A stretch of DNA of 64,000 bases from Lacimicrobium alkaliphilum (GCF_002591895.1 NZ_NISX01000009.1:62001-126000), one strand, 5' to 3'; shown: positions 18,884-33,870, counted from the stretch's first letter. Notes: generated from the sequence alone by a model not told the origin. Translations and numbers: made by a program.

Positions 18884-21160
18884 ATGCCCTTAGAAGAATA
18901 CGTTGCTCACATCAGATTTACCGATGACCAGAATGTTGAAAGTCACTTACTTGAAGATCACTTGCGCAAAGTATCCAAGCTGGCCGGAGAATTCGCTAGT
19001 CAATTTGGCAGGGACTGGGCGTTTCAGGCAGGGCTTTGGCATGATATGGGAAAATATCAACAAAGATTTCAAACATATATCAGAAAAGCTGTGGGAGTTG
19101 AGAAGGAAAATGCCCATGTAGAGTCTGAAAAGCACCCCAAACGCTCACCCCATTCCACCGCGGGCGCTAAATATGCTGTAGAAAAAATTGGTGGAATTCC
19201 TGGCCATATCCTCGCTTACTTAATCGCAGGACATCATGCGGGGTTACCTGATTGGGATGGTGGTAAGGGAAGTCTGTCCTTTAGACTAAATGAATGTAGT
19301 GATGAATATGAAAGCTCTTTGGCGGCACCAGTCCCTGAAGATATCCTTCAACATAAGCCAATGCAGCCACCTGAATTTATCCGAGATTCCGGGAAGATAG
19401 CGCTGTGGATGAGAATGTTGTTTTCCACCCTTGTTGATGCTGATTTTCTCGACACCGAAAGCTTTATGTCGCCAGACAAAAGTTCAGCAAGAAAAACACT
19501 GTTGTCTCAGCACGCTTTGGCGAATCGATTTTTTTCTTATATGGAAGGCTTGCGAAAGGCACCTGACGGGAGGGAAATAACTGCAATACGTAACCAGATA
19601 TATGATCAGTGCATTCGAGCCTCAGAGAGAGAAAGTGGAATATACAGCCTGACGGTACCTACAGGAGGTGGCAAAACACTATCCAGCCTCGCTTTTGCTT
19701 TACAACATGCAAAAAAACATGGAAAAGACCGGATCATTTATGCCATTCCGTTCACAAGTATCATTGAACAAAATGCCAAGGTTTTTAAAGAGATTCTTGG
19801 TGATAATGCTGTGTTGGAACACCATTCAAATCTGGATATCCAATCTGGCAAAGAATCAGCCCGAAACCGGTTAAAAGCGGAAAATTGGGATGCTCCGCTT
19901 ATTGTTACAACCAACGTACAATTATTTGAGTCATTACATGCCTCGCGCACCAGCCGTTGCCGAAAGTTACACAATATTGCTAACAGCGTTATCATTCTGG
20001 ATGAGGCACAGCAACTACCAAGAGATTTTCATGATCCTATCACTAGGGTCATGCAACAGCTTGCTGATCACTTTGGTGTTACCTGGGTGCTATGCACGGC
20101 TACACAGCCTGAACTGAGTCATCAGTCTGACAGCTTTGGACGGCTTCTTCTCTCAGGTCTGAGCAATGTGAGGGAGATAGTTGACGATCCTGTATCGCTC
20201 TCAAAGAAACTAAAAAGAGTGACAGTAGAAATGCCTCCGCCTGCCGCCGAGAAGAAAAGTTGGCAAGAATTGGCTAGTGAGTTGGATAGTGAAGAAAGCG
20301 TTTTAGTCATTGTGAATACTCGCAGGAATTGCAAAGAGTTATTTGCTCATTTGAGGGATGATGGCAACAAAGTGCATTTGTCTGCTCAGATGTGTGCAGA
20401 GCACCGCTCAGACGTGATCGAAGATGTTGTTAATAGATTAGCAAAACGTCGAAAAGGAGATAAACGTCCATTGAGGCTGATAAGTACACAACTGATCGAA
20501 GCTGGAGTCGATGTAGATTTTCCCGTCGTATATCGAGCTATGGCAGGGCTTGACTCGATTGCGCAGTCGGCTGGTCGTTGCAATAGAGAAGGAATGATGT
20601 CTTCTAGGGGGCGAGTGGTTGTATTCCGTCCTGTAAACCAATGTCCACCTGGTTTTCTGCGCCAAGCAGAGGATACCACCGAATCAATGTTGGCGGCAGA
20701 GATGTTAAATGACCCACTTTCACCGCAGAATTTTCGGCTATATTTCAGCCAATTAAATGAGAAAGGCAGCCAGGATAAACACCAAATAACTCAATTGTTA
20801 ACAGCACAGAACCTTAACGGCAAGCTGAAAATTGACTTTAGAACAGCGGCAGAAAAGTTTCGACTGATTGACAACAATGGCGTATCCATTGTTGTGCCAT
20901 ATATTCCCCCTGGTCTGGATGAATCTCCCGTTGGTCAATGGCTCCAAACTTTAGATTCCATGCCGGACACAAAGTGGATCTATCGGAAATTGCAGCGCTT
21001 TACCATTTCGGTGCCGGAAGCCTATGCAATCAAGTTAGAGAAACAGGGGAGCTTATTTGTGCAGGCTGGCCTATTCGTTGCGGGAGAAGGATGTTATGAC
21101 CCGCAATTTGGCTTGACATTGCCCGACGAACTGTCGGACGTAGAAAAGTTTATAATTTAA
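18884..21160 (+). CDS. cas3: CRISPR-associated helicase/nuclease Cas3, type I-C
   Basis: 758 residues. Cuts and unwinds target DNA recruited by the crRNA complex. HD nuclease part first (His21/His26, then WHDMGK at 52-57, GHHAGLPDW near 117), followed by the SF2 helicase with Walker A VPTGGGKTLSS near 260, ILDEAQQLP near 372 (DEAQ box), CTATQPE, STQLIEAGVDVDFP and QSAGRCNREG. Size and order match type I-C. It opens the cas operon; cas5 follows after 12 bp. Confidence 0.96.
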   Translation: MPLEEYVAHIRFTDDQNVESHLLEDHLRKVSKLAGEFASQFGRDWAFQAGLWHDMGKYQQRFQTYIRKAVGVEKENAHVESEKHPKRSPHSTAGAKYAVEKIGGIPGHILAYLIAGHHAGLPDWDGGKGSLSFRLNECSDEYESSLAAPVPEDILQHKPMQPPEFIRDSGKIALWMRMLFSTLVDADFLDTESFMSPDKSSARKTLLSQHALANRFFSYMEGLRKAPDGREITAIRNQIYDQCIRASERESGIYSLTVPTGGGKTLSSLAFALQHAKKHGKDRIIYAIPFTSIIEQNAKVFKEILGDNAVLEHHSNLDIQSGKESARNRLKAENWDAPLIVTTNVQLFESLHASRTSRCRKLHNIANSVIILDEAQQLPRDFHDPITRVMQQLADHFGVTWVLCTATQPELSHQSDSFGRLLLSGLSNVREIVDDPVSLSKKLKRVTVEMPPPAAEKKSWQELASELDSEESVLVIVNTRRNCKELFAHLRDDGNKVHLSAQMCAEHRSDVIEDVVNRLAKRRKGDKRPLRLISTQLIEAGVDVDFPVVYRAMAGLDSIAQSAGRCNREGMMSSRGRVVVFRPVNQCPPGFLRQAEDTTESMLAAEMLNDPLSPQNFRLYFSQLNEKGSQDKHQITQLLTAQNLNGKLKIDFRTAAEKFRLIDNNGVSIVVPYIPPGLDESPVGQWLQTLDSMPDTKWIYRKLQRFTISVPEAYAIKLEKQGSLFVQAGLFVAGEGCYDPQFGLTLPDELSDVEKFII

Positions 21161-21172
21161 CAAGGAGTAAGC

Positions 21173-21829
21173 ATGACATTTTGTTTGGAAATAAAAGGGG
21201 ACTACGCTTGTTTTACCAGGCCTGAAATGAAGGTAGAACGCGTCAGTTATGACGTTATTACTCCATCCAGCGTCCGCAGCGTGTTTGAAGCCATTTTGTG
21301 GAAACCCGCTATTAGTTGGCAAGTAGATAAAATTGAAGTGTTGAAGCCTATACGTTGGGTCAATCTGCGACGTAATGAGGTCGCTTCTGTTATTCCAACT
21401 GGCAACATCAAAAAAGCAATGAACGGGGGTGAACTCCCCTCTCTATATGTTGATGAAGATCGGCAACAGCGAGCAGGATTGTTTCTACGAGATGTTGCTT
21501 ATCGGATCTATGCTGATTTTTCCCTCACCCAGCAAGCTGGCAGTGGAGAAAGCTACACCAAGTTTTCTGAAATGTTTAAGAGGCGTGCAAGCAAAGGTCA
21601 ATGTATCAACCAGCCTTATCTTGGGTGTCGGGAGTTTAGCTGTGCTTTCAGGTTAATCGAAGATCCTGACACAGAACCTGCACCAATTGAAAGCTCTGCT
21701 CAATTAGGATGGATGCTTTATGACATGGATTTTAACAGTAACTCGCCCACGCCGATGTTTTTTAACGCTGTGATGGAGGAAGGCATAATCAATATCCCCC
21801 ATCGGGATTCACAGGAGGTGCGTCGATGA
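21173..21829 (+). CDS. cas5c: Cas5c, pre-crRNA endonuclease of type I-C
   Basis: 218 residues. In type I-C systems Cas5 (also Cas5d) takes the place of Cas6: it cuts the repeat RNA and stays on the 5' handle. The N-terminal RAMP motif ACFTRPEMKVERVSYDVITP and SSVRSVFEAILWKPAI are typical, as is MLYDMDF near the C-terminus. It is preceded by an AAGGAG ribosome site and overlaps cas8c by 4 bp (ATGA). Confidence 0.94.
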   Translation: MTFCLEIKGDYACFTRPEMKVERVSYDVITPSSVRSVFEAILWKPAISWQVDKIEVLKPIRWVNLRRNEVASVIPTGNIKKAMNGGELPSLYVDEDRQQRAGLFLRDVAYRIYADFSLTQQAGSGESYTKFSEMFKRRASKGQCINQPYLGCREFSCAFRLIEDPDTEPAPIESSAQLGWMLYDMDFNSNSPTPMFFNAVMEEGIINIPHRDSQEVRR

Positions 21830-23583
21830 TCCTGCAAGCCCTTTGTGACTATTACGACAGAAAAAATACATTTAAGGAGAAGGCTCTCGCACCGCTAGGT
21901 TTTGAGGAAAAAGAAATCCCTTTTTTGATAGTCATCAATGCTGACGGAAAATTTATCAATCTTGAAGATACCCGAGAACATGATGGCAAAAAGCTACGAG
22001 GCCATCCTTTTTTAGTTCCCAAGGCGGAGGGAAGGTCTGGGGCCAAATCTTATAAAACGGTGAACTGTCTTTGGGATCATTATGGCTACCTACTCAACCA
22101 GCCTAAGCTGGATAAACCAGACAAACCGCCTTCAGATAAAGACATTGAGATGGCTGCTAATCAGTTTGAAGCATTCAAACAATCGGTGTCTTCGCTCAAC
22201 GAAAAAGTGGATGAACCGGCATTAAACTCAGTTCTTCGATTCTTAAATAACGACGAGCAGATTACAGCTGTTAAGGCCCATGTAGCGTATCAGGAAGTAT
22301 TAAAAATTAAGGGATGCAATCTGACATTTAAGATTGCCGGGGAAAAAGCGCTGATTTGTCAATATTCGGCAATCCAGGAGTGGGTAAAGTCAAAGCCACC
22401 TACTGATGGTGACTTTCATAAGGGCATTTGCCTAGTTACCGGACAGGATACTCAGGTAGTAAGGCTGCACAACCAAGTTTCTGGAGTAAATGCGAAACCT
22501 GCACCATTTGCAGCCATAAATGAGAGCGCATATAACTCTTACGGCAAAGATAAAGGATTTAACTTTCCGGCAGGTAAAGAATCCGTATTCAAATACACCA
22601 CGGCGTTGTCCTTCTTGCTTTCCAATCGCTCGCCATCGAAATTCGTTATAGGCGACACTAAATATTGTTGCTGGTCTGCCTCACCAACGCCGCTGGAAGA
22701 AAATATATGCTTCTTTTTTACCGATAGTGCGGATGATCCTGAGAAGGGAAGCGAGGCTATTCGTAACCTTTACAGCACCATTCATAATGGTTCATATACC
22801 GAAAGGGATGCAGAACAGGATTTTTACGTGCTGGGATTAGCTCCAAATTCTGCACGCATATCGGTGAAGCTTTGGGAAAAAGGGACTGTCGCAGAGTTTG
22901 CCGAAAGGTTTGGCCAATGGTTCAGTGATCTTGAAATGGATGGTGTATCCCATTATGGACGCCCTGTCTTGAAATGGTTACTGAGAAGCTGCGCTTTGCG
23001 TGGAGAAGATAAAAATCTCTCGCCAGTGCTGATTAGTGAAACCGCCAGAAGCATTTTAGCAGGTTTACCATTACCAGCATCGTTGCTGAATGCCCTGTTG
23101 CAACGTATCAAAGCCGAGCAAGGAAGTTTCAAACATCAAACTGGTTACTTAAGAGCCAGCCTTTTGAAAGCTTATCTAAACCGTCAATATCGTCGTTATT
23201 CGCAACAACAGGAGGTGACTGTGTCACTTAATCATCAAGAGGAAAGAATTGGATATAACTTGGGACGGCTTTTTGCAGTTCTGGAAAAATTACAGGAAGA
23301 CGCTAACCCAAGTTTGAACGCTACCATACGCGATCGCTATTACAGCAGTGCCAGTTGTACACCAAAATCTGTATTTGGCACTCTGATGAGATTGTCTACT
23401 CATCACCTCAAGAAACTGGAGAAACCGGCTTTTAAAGTCAGTGCCGAAAAGCGAATCGGGACGATTATGGAAAAAATCCTGGATTTCCCGAGCCATCTTA
23501 ATCTTGAACACCAAGGGCTTTTTGCATTGGGGTACTACCATCAGAAACAAGATTTCTACAAAAAAACTGAGCAAGGAGAATAA
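21826..23583 (+). CDS. cas8c: Cas8c/Csd1, large subunit of the type I-C effector
   Basis: 585 residues, the usual length of Csd1. Recognises the PAM and opens the target DNA within the I-C surveillance complex. It begins [13 protein letters not shown], and shows [26 protein letters not shown] near residues 240-265 and [16 protein letters not shown], all recurring in Csd1 proteins. An internal start for a separate small subunit (as known for I-C) is possible in the C-terminal third but cannot be fixed by eye. It overlaps cas5c and is 2 bp from cas7. Confidence 0.94.
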   Translation: MILQALCDYYDRKNTFKEKALAPLGFEEKEIPFLIVINADGKFINLEDTREHDGKKLRGHPFLVPKAEGRSGAKSYKTVNCLWDHYGYLLNQPKLDKPDKPPSDKDIEMAANQFEAFKQSVSSLNEKVDEPALNSVLRFLNNDEQITAVKAHVAYQEVLKIKGCNLTFKIAGEKALICQYSAIQEWVKSKPPTDGDFHKGICLVTGQDTQVVRLHNQVSGVNAKPAPFAAINESAYNSYGKDKGFNFPAGKESVFKYTTALSFLLSNRSPSKFVIGDTKYCCWSASPTPLEENICFFFTDSADDPEKGSEAIRNLYSTIHNGSYTERDAEQDFYVLGLAPNSARISVKLWEKGTVAEFAERFGQWFSDLEMDGVSHYGRPVLKWLLRSCALRGEDKNLSPVLISETARSILAGLPLPASLLNALLQRIKAEQGSFKHQTGYLRASLLKAYLNRQYRRYSQQQEVTVSLNHQEERIGYNLGRLFAVLEKLQEDANPSLNATIRDRYYSSASCTPKSVFGTLMRLSTHHLKKLEKPAFKVSAEKRIGTIMEKILDFPSHLNLEHQGLFALGYYHQKQDFYKKTEQGE

Positions 23584-23585
23584 GC

Positions 23586-24443
23586 ATGACACTTCAACAC
23601 CGTTACGATTTTTTATTTTTATTTGATGTAAAAGATGGCAACCCGAATGGCGACCCAGATGCAGGAAATCTACCAAGGATAGATGCAGAAACTGGTTGTG
23701 GCTTGGTAACTGATGTTTGTGTAAAACGAAAGGTTCGCAATTTTGTCGAGTTGACGCAGGGTGGTACAGAAAAAAATAAAATATTTATTCGTGAAAAAGC
23801 CATTCTCAATAATCTTATTGGAGAGGCCCATCAACAGGATCAGGTAAGAGCATCAGAAAAAGGTGAAAAAACAAAGGCAGCTAGAGAGTGGATGTGCTCC
23901 AACTATTTTGATATCCGCACATTTGGGGCTGTTATGTCCACAGGTGAAAATGCCGGTCAGGTTAGGGGACCTGTACAACTCACATTTTCTCGTTCTGTGG
24001 ATCCTATTGTCGTCTCTGAACACACCATAACCCGAATGGCAGTTGCGACTGAAGGAGAAGCTGAAAAGCAAAAAGGTGACAACCGCACTATGGGCAGGAA
24101 GTTCACTGTTCCCTACGGTTTATATATTGCCCATGGTTTTGTTTCGGCTCATTTAGCAGCACAAACAGGTTTTAACGAGGAAGATTTAGAGCTGCTATGG
24201 GAGTCCTTAGGAAATATGTTTGAGCACGACCGATCCGCTGCTAGAGGCGAAATGACAGCTCGAGGCCTGTATGTGTTTCAGCACGACAGTAAGCTGGGAA
24301 ATGCCCCTGCTCATAGCTTATTTGAGCGAATAAAAGTATCCAAGCAGTGTGAAGGCCCGGCTCGGAATTTTACCGATTATTCTGTCAGCATTGATGACCA
24401 TCTGTGGCCTCAAGGTGTTACTTTAAATAGGAAAGTTGGCTAA
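23586..24443 (+). CDS. cas7c: Cas7/Csd2, backbone subunit of the type I-C effector
   Basis: 285 residues. Forms the helical backbone that holds the spacer part of crRNA. The N-terminal [23 protein letters not shown] is the hallmark of Csd2; [24 protein letters not shown] near residues 110-130 and [18 protein letters not shown] follow. This gene ends the interference half of the cas operon; 67 bp later starts the higBA insert rather than cas4. Confidence 0.95.
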   Translation: MTLQHRYDFLFLFDVKDGNPNGDPDAGNLPRIDAETGCGLVTDVCVKRKVRNFVELTQGGTEKNKIFIREKAILNNLIGEAHQQDQVRASEKGEKTKAAREWMCSNYFDIRTFGAVMSTGENAGQVRGPVQLTFSRSVDPIVVSEHTITRMAVATEGEAEKQKGDNRTMGRKFTVPYGLYIAHGFVSAHLAAQTGFNEEDLELLWESLGNMFEHDRSAARGEMTARGLYVFQHDSKLGNAPAHSLFERIKVSKQCEGPARNFTDYSVSIDDHLWPQGVTLNRKVG

Positions 24444-24476
24444 TTAGCGTGTATTGTTCATGATTACCGACAAGTT

Positions 24477-24505
24477 TTGTATCGCAGCGCGATACGATCT
24501 ATAAT
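24477..24505 (+). promoter_or_regulatory. Promoter of higB, with overlapping palindromic operator
   Basis: TTGTAT at 24477-24482 and a perfect TATAAT at 24500-24505 are separated by 17 bp. The palindrome GTATCGC-AGC-GCGATAC (24479-24495, 7-bp arms) covers the -35 box and spacer, an ideal place for HigA autorepression. The start of transcription would be at about 24511-24512, which coincides with the higB ATG, so the mRNA may be leaderless. Confidence 0.7.
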
Positions 24506-24510
24506 CTACC

Positions 24511-24789
24511 ATGATTATCGGATTCCGGCACAAAGGCCTGGAAAAGTTCTATCAGAGCGGCTCCACCCGAGGCATACAGGCGGCGCATGCTCCTAAACTG
24601 CGTCGTGTATTGTTGTTGCTGGATGCCGCGGCTAGCCCGGCAGACTTGAATCTGCCCGGGTTTAAGTTGCATCCGCTGAAGGGCAACCTCAAAGGCCATT
24701 GGTCTGTCTGGATCAATGGCAACTGGCGGGTAACCTTCCGATTTACCGGTGCCGATGTTGAATTGGTCGATTATCAGGATTATCACTAG
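24511..24789 (+). CDS. higB: HigB-family toxin
   Basis: 92-residue RelE/ParE-fold toxin of the HigB branch, a ribosome-dependent mRNA cutter in known members. Motifs: GFRHKGLEKFYQSGSTRGIQAAHAPKLRRVLLLLDAA at the N-terminus and LHPLKGNLKGHWSVWINGNWRVTFRF with the basic and aromatic residues typical of HigB, ending in VDYQDYH. Toxin-first order is characteristic for hig. It is inserted between cas7 and cas4 in the same direction. Confidence 0.93.
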   Translation: MIIGFRHKGLEKFYQSGSTRGIQAAHAPKLRRVLLLLDAAASPADLNLPGFKLHPLKGNLKGHWSVWINGNWRVTFRFTGADVELVDYQDYH

Positions 24790-24797
24790 GGGGCTGT

Positions 24798-25085
24798 ATG
24801 TTGCATAATCCACCCCACCCGGGTGAACTATTGAAAGAAGATGTGCTGACACCACTCGGACTATCGGTAAAAGAAGCCGCAGAGCGCTTGGGTATGTCAC
24901 GAGTGGCATTGTCCCGTGTGTTGAACGGGCGCGCTGCTGTCAGCCCGGATCTTGCAGTGCGTTTAGAGCGAGCCGGTGTCAGCACTGCTCGTGCCTGGCT
25001 GACTATGCAAGCCAATTATGATGTAGCTCAGGCCATGCAGCACGAGCACCCACCGGTCAGACGGCTGGATGAAAATGCCGCCTGA
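24798..25085 (+). CDS. higA: HigA-family antitoxin
   Basis: 95-residue XRE-type helix-turn-helix antitoxin starting MLHNPPHPGELLKEDVL, as HigA proteins do; helix-turn-helix LSVKEAAERLGMSRVALSRVLNGRAAVS at residues ~25-53, LAVRLERAG, and a C-terminal tail. It follows higB after 8 bp behind a GGGG ribosome site. HigA would bind the palindrome in front of higB. cas4 begins only 16 bp after its stop, so it is likely cotranscribed with the adaptation genes. Confidence 0.93.
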   Translation: MLHNPPHPGELLKEDVLTPLGLSVKEAAERLGMSRVALSRVLNGRAAVSPDLAVRLERAGVSTARAWLTMQANYDVAQAMQHEHPPVRRLDENAA

Positions 25086-25101
25086 AAACGCTGGTTGAGT
25101 C

Positions 25102-25731
25102 ATGGATGATATCAAACTAATCCCCCTTTCCGCTCTGCAACATTATGCGTTTTGCCCACGCCAGTGTGCTCTGATTCATAACGAACAGGTGTGGGCAGAT
25201 AATTATCTCACGGCAAAGGGAAATCTGTTGCATCAGAGAGTGGATAGCGGTGAGCCGGAGAGCCGCAATGGAGTTCGCTATGAACGTTCAGTCATGGTTT
25301 GCGCAGAAAAACTGGGGCTGACGGGTAAATTGGATCTAGTCGAAAAAGATCTCAGCAGCGGCCAGTTAACACCAGTGGAATATAAAAAGGGCAAAGCCAA
25401 ACCCGGAAATTGGGACAAAGTCCAACTCTGTGCCCAGGCGCTGTGTCTGGAGGAAATGACAAACCAGAAAATTACTACCGGTTACCTCTGGTACTGGCAA
25501 ACCCGCAGGCGTGAAGCCGTTGAGCTGGACGGCTTGCTGCGCCAGCAAACACTGGAAGTAATAGATAAGGTCAGGGCGATATTCCAAAGCGGCGAATTAC
25601 CTAAGCCCATTTACGAGAAAAAGTGCCAGGCGTGCTCCTTGATTGATATTTGCAACCCACAGCTGGTCGCAAAAGATAACAGCGCTAAGTACGTAGCCAA
25701 ACTCTTTACCCCGGAGCAGGACGCACCATGA
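25102..25731 (+). CDS. cas4: Cas4 exonuclease, adaptation module
   Basis: 209 residues. Trims prespacers and selects the PAM side during spacer acquisition with Cas1-Cas2. The iron-sulfur cysteines are seen (FCPRQCALIH at ~16-25 and KCQACSLIDICNP near 176-188), as is the RecB-nuclease motif TPVEYKKGKAKPGNWDKVQLC near residues 91-112. Normal length for type I-C Cas4. Overlaps cas1 by 4 bp (ATGA). Confidence 0.94.
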   Translation: MDDIKLIPLSALQHYAFCPRQCALIHNEQVWADNYLTAKGNLLHQRVDSGEPESRNGVRYERSVMVCAEKLGLTGKLDLVEKDLSSGQLTPVEYKKGKAKPGNWDKVQLCAQALCLEEMTNQKITTGYLWYWQTRRREAVELDGLLRQQTLEVIDKVRAIFQSGELPKPIYEKKCQACSLIDICNPQLVAKDNSAKYVAKLFTPEQDAP

Positions 25732-26747
25732 AAAAACTCCAGAACTGCCTGTATCTCACCAAAGACAAGCTCTATGCCCACAAAGAGAGGGAAGCTATTG
25801 TCATCAAGCATGAAAAGGAAACCTTACTGAAGGTTCCTGTCCATACTATTTCCAGCATTTACTGTTTTGGCCAGACTCGCGTATCGGCAGGGCTGATGGC
25901 CCACTGCGCCGAGAACGATGTGAACCTGGCCTATTTTGATTTATTTGGCCGCTATCAGGCCAGAATTCAGGGAAGAAAATCCGGCAATGTTTTGCTTCGC
26001 CGGGCTCAGTTCAGAACCAGTGATAATGCACCTGTACCGATCGCCCGTAATATTATTGCGGCAAAGATTCAGAATTGTCGGGGCTTACTACTTCGTCATC
26101 TGCGCAATCATGGCCAGAACCCTGTATTAACAGAAGCAGCCAGTGCCATGAAGTTTTCTCTGGAGCAAGCCAGAAATGCCTCGTCGCTCGATAGTATCAG
26201 GGGCATAGAAGGTGATGCGGCAGCCCGATATTTCAGCGTTTTTCAGCATTTAATCAAACCTGAACTACGGTCACAGTTTCGTTTTAACGGGCGTTCCAGA
26301 AGACCACCTAAAGATCCCGTCAATGCGTTATTGTCACTGATTTACAGCGTTATAGGCAGAGATATCAGCGGCGCACTGCATGCTGTCGGGTTAGATCCTC
26401 AGGTTGGCTTTCTTCATGCAGACAGGCCGGGGCGTGACAGCCTGGCACAGGATATTCTGGAGGAATTCAGAGCCTATATTGCTGACAGATTGGCACTTAG
26501 TCTGATCAATCGGCAGCAGATCAAACATACGGATTTTGAAACAGATGTCAGTGGTGCTGTCAGATTAAAGGAAGGCGCCAGAAAAACTCTGTTTACGGCA
26601 TTGCAGCAACGAAAGCAGGAAACGATTCATCATCCTTTTCTGAATGAAAAAGTGGAGATAGGCCTGCTTCCACATATTCAGTCTATGTTGCTGGCCAGAC
26701 ACCTGCGTGGTGATCTGCAACATTACCCGCCTTTTTTAGCGCGATAA
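25728..26747 (+). CDS. cas1: Cas1 integrase
   Basis: 339 residues. Catalyses spacer insertion at the leader end. Metal-binding residues lie in SIRGIEGDAAARYF (Glu), GLDPQVGFLHADRPGRDSLA (His, Asp) and QDILEEFRAYIADR. N-terminal beta domain (KLQNCLYLTKDKLYAHKER) and full C-terminal helical domain are present. Subtype I-C style sequence; cas2 follows after 10 bp. Confidence 0.96.
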   Translation: MKKLQNCLYLTKDKLYAHKEREAIVIKHEKETLLKVPVHTISSIYCFGQTRVSAGLMAHCAENDVNLAYFDLFGRYQARIQGRKSGNVLLRRAQFRTSDNAPVPIARNIIAAKIQNCRGLLLRHLRNHGQNPVLTEAASAMKFSLEQARNASSLDSIRGIEGDAAARYFSVFQHLIKPELRSQFRFNGRSRRPPKDPVNALLSLIYSVIGRDISGALHAVGLDPQVGFLHADRPGRDSLAQDILEEFRAYIADRLALSLINRQQIKHTDFETDVSGAVRLKEGARKTLFTALQQRKQETIHHPFLNEKVEIGLLPHIQSMLLARHLRGDLQHYPPFLAR

Positions 26748-26757
26748 GGAGAGAGCT

Positions 26758-27051
26758 ATGCTGGTATTAGTGACTTATGATGTGTCTTTTGACAGCGAAA
26801 ACGGCAAACGTCGGCTCAGGCAAATAGCAAAGATCTGCCAGGATTACGGTATCCGAGTGCAATACTCTGTGTTTGAATGTGATGTTGATCCGGCGCAGTG
26901 GATAAAATTCAAGCAACAGCTTTTTAATGTATATGACAAAGAAGTAGACAGCTTACGCTTTTATAAGCTAGGCAAAAATGGGCAGAAAAAGATTGAACAT
27001 CATGGCGCCAAACCCAGTTTTGATCTGTTCAAAGACGTTATTATTCTGTAA
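26758..27051 (+). CDS. cas2: Cas2
   Basis: 97 residues. Small ferredoxin-fold partner bridging two Cas1 dimers in the integration complex. Starts MLVLVTYDVSFDSENGKRRLRQ with the conserved Asp after the first strand, then GIRVQYSVFECDVD. Last gene of the operon; the leader and array begin behind it. Confidence 0.96.
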   Translation: MLVLVTYDVSFDSENGKRRLRQIAKICQDYGIRVQYSVFECDVDPAQWIKFKQQLFNVYDKEVDSLRFYKLGKNGQKKIEHHGAKPSFDLFKDVIIL

Positions 27052-27228
27052 CGCTAACCCTTAGTGCTCTTTAAAAACCCGGTAGATTAGCGATCGCCTG
27101 AATAGCCTGCGCAGGCTGGCATTGAACATATTCCTGTAGTGGGTTAGTGTTCTATGACGTGGTTTTGCTAAAAGGTTAGCGAAATCACTCTGTTTAGCCC
27201 TTTGCCAACGCGGCCTGCGGACTAAACT
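27052..27228 (+). promoter_or_regulatory. CRISPR leader
   Basis: 177 bp between the cas2 stop and the first repeat, expected to hold the array promoter and the integration anchoring site. It has AT-rich patches (CTCTTTAAAAACC, TTTTGCTAAAAGG) and a GCCTGCGCAGGC palindrome near 27107. Repeats end in GAAAC on this strand, so the array is read away from cas2 and new spacers should enter at 27229. Confidence 0.7.
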
Positions 27229-32654
<5,426 letters not shown>

Positions 32655-32707
32655 AAGTTCGAATCTTGTATGCCCTACTCTGTCAGCGTTGGTATTCATT
32701 GCAAATA

Positions 32708-33145
32708 TTATGAATACAACTGCTTAACCCAGGGCAGTACTTCTTCCTGTGGTTCAAGGGTTTCACAGGCATCTACTTCAAATAGCGAGGTTTTTGGGCT
32801 GCCCTGTAGCTCTTCCAGTAACCCATAGATATGTCGGCCAGCACCGCAGTAGGATTCGCCGTAACTGCTGTCACCCAGTGCCACAACCGCAAAGGGGCGA
32901 CCATCCAGTAAAGGAAAGCGTGACTCCATATCCAGAATCAGCCCTTCCAGATTCGGTGGTACATCTCCTTGCCCGGTGGTGGAACTGATAAACAAAAGTT
33001 CATCGGCCATCTGCACATCGTCCAGTTTTGGGTCATCAAACAACTCAGCCTTTACGCCCAGTTGTTCTAACTCTGCCTTCACATCTTCTGCCAACTGCTC
33101 AGCGTTGCCATACACACTGCCATAAAAAATGCTTACTCCGGACAT
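32708..33145 (-). CDS. yqcA: Flavodoxin YqcA
   Basis: 145-residue FMN-binding flavodoxin, an electron carrier. The phosphate-binding loop FYGSVYGNAEQLAEDV is at residues ~7-22, SSTTGQGDVPPNLEG near 54-68 and ALGDSSYGESYCGAGRHIYGLL near 88-110. It overlaps truC upstream by 13 bp and closes a yqcC-truC-yqcA operon as in E. coli. Confidence 0.9.
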   Translation of the reverse strand: MSGVSIFYGSVYGNAEQLAEDVKAELEQLGVKAELFDDPKLDDVQMADELLFISSTTGQGDVPPNLEGLILDMESRFPLLDGRPFAVVALGDSSYGESYCGAGRHIYGLLEELQGSPKTSLFEVDACETLEPQEEVLPWVKQLYS

Positions 33146-33870
33146 TTACACTCCCAGTTATTTTCTCGCCAAAAGGTTAACAGTCTTTGCATACGTGGCT
33201 CAGACTCTGATTTGATCACTAATTTTTGCCCGCTTACAGGATGGTTGAACGCTATCTGACATGCAGTCAACGCCAGCCCCTGAAAATCAAACTGATTTCG
33301 TAACATGGCATTATGTTTACCGTCACCATGATTCGCATCCCCAACAATGGGGTGATTAATATGGGCCATATGCCGGCGCAACTGATGTTTGCGGCCGGTA
33401 TGAGGATACAACTCCACCAGCGAGTAACGGGCGCTCTTATAAGGGCGCACTGCAAACGGCAGTTCGAATCGTGCCAGGGTATTGTATTCACTGGTAGCAG
33501 GTTGCGGGCCTTTATCTGTACGCGCTTTTTTATCCACTATGGCATCGAGTTTTTCCTTAAGCGCATGCTCAATGCGGCCACTTACCGGGCTGAAGCCTCT
33601 GACAATCGCCCGATATGTTTTTGCGACTTGCCCCTCGGCAAACATCGGATTAAGTCGTCTTGCCACATCACGACTCAGCGCAAACAACAATACCCCGGAG
33701 GTGGGTTTATCCAGCCGGTGAACGGTAAATACATGCTGGTCTAACTGATCACGCACCATCTGCATCGCAAAGCGGGTCTCATACTTATCAATAAGGCTTC
33801 GATGGACCAGCAATCCGGCCGGTTTATGTACCGCAACGATATGCTCATCCTGATAAAGAACTGGCAACAT
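33133..33870 (-). CDS. truC: tRNA pseudouridine synthase C
   Basis: 245 residues. Makes pseudouridine 65 in certain tRNAs. RluA-family signature with the catalytic aspartate in VHRLDKPTSGVLLFAL (about residues 48-63), VHKPAGLLVHRS near the start and ELYPHTGRKHQLRRHMAHINHPIVGD near 150-176. The ATG follows the yqcC stop directly (TGA-ATG). Confidence 0.95.
   Translation of the reverse strand: MLPVLYQDEHIVAVHKPAGLLVHRSLIDKYETRFAMQMVRDQLDQHVFTVHRLDKPTSGVLLFALSRDVARRLNPMFAEGQVAKTYRAIVRGFSPVSGRIEHALKEKLDAIVDKKARTDKGPQPATSEYNTLARFELPFAVRPYKSARYSLVELYPHTGRKHQLRRHMAHINHPIVGDANHGDGKHNAMLRNQFDFQGLALTACQIAFNHPVSGQKLVIKSESEPRMQRLLTFWRENNWECKCPE

Noticed and set aside
19999-20010. DEAQ instead of DEAD/DEAH in Cas3
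   Set aside because: DEAQ is a known variant in Cas3 helicases and is not a sign of inactivation.
18884-27051. Whether the cas operon lacks a cas6 gene
   Set aside because: Type I-C uses Cas5c for crRNA processing, so absence of cas6 is expected.
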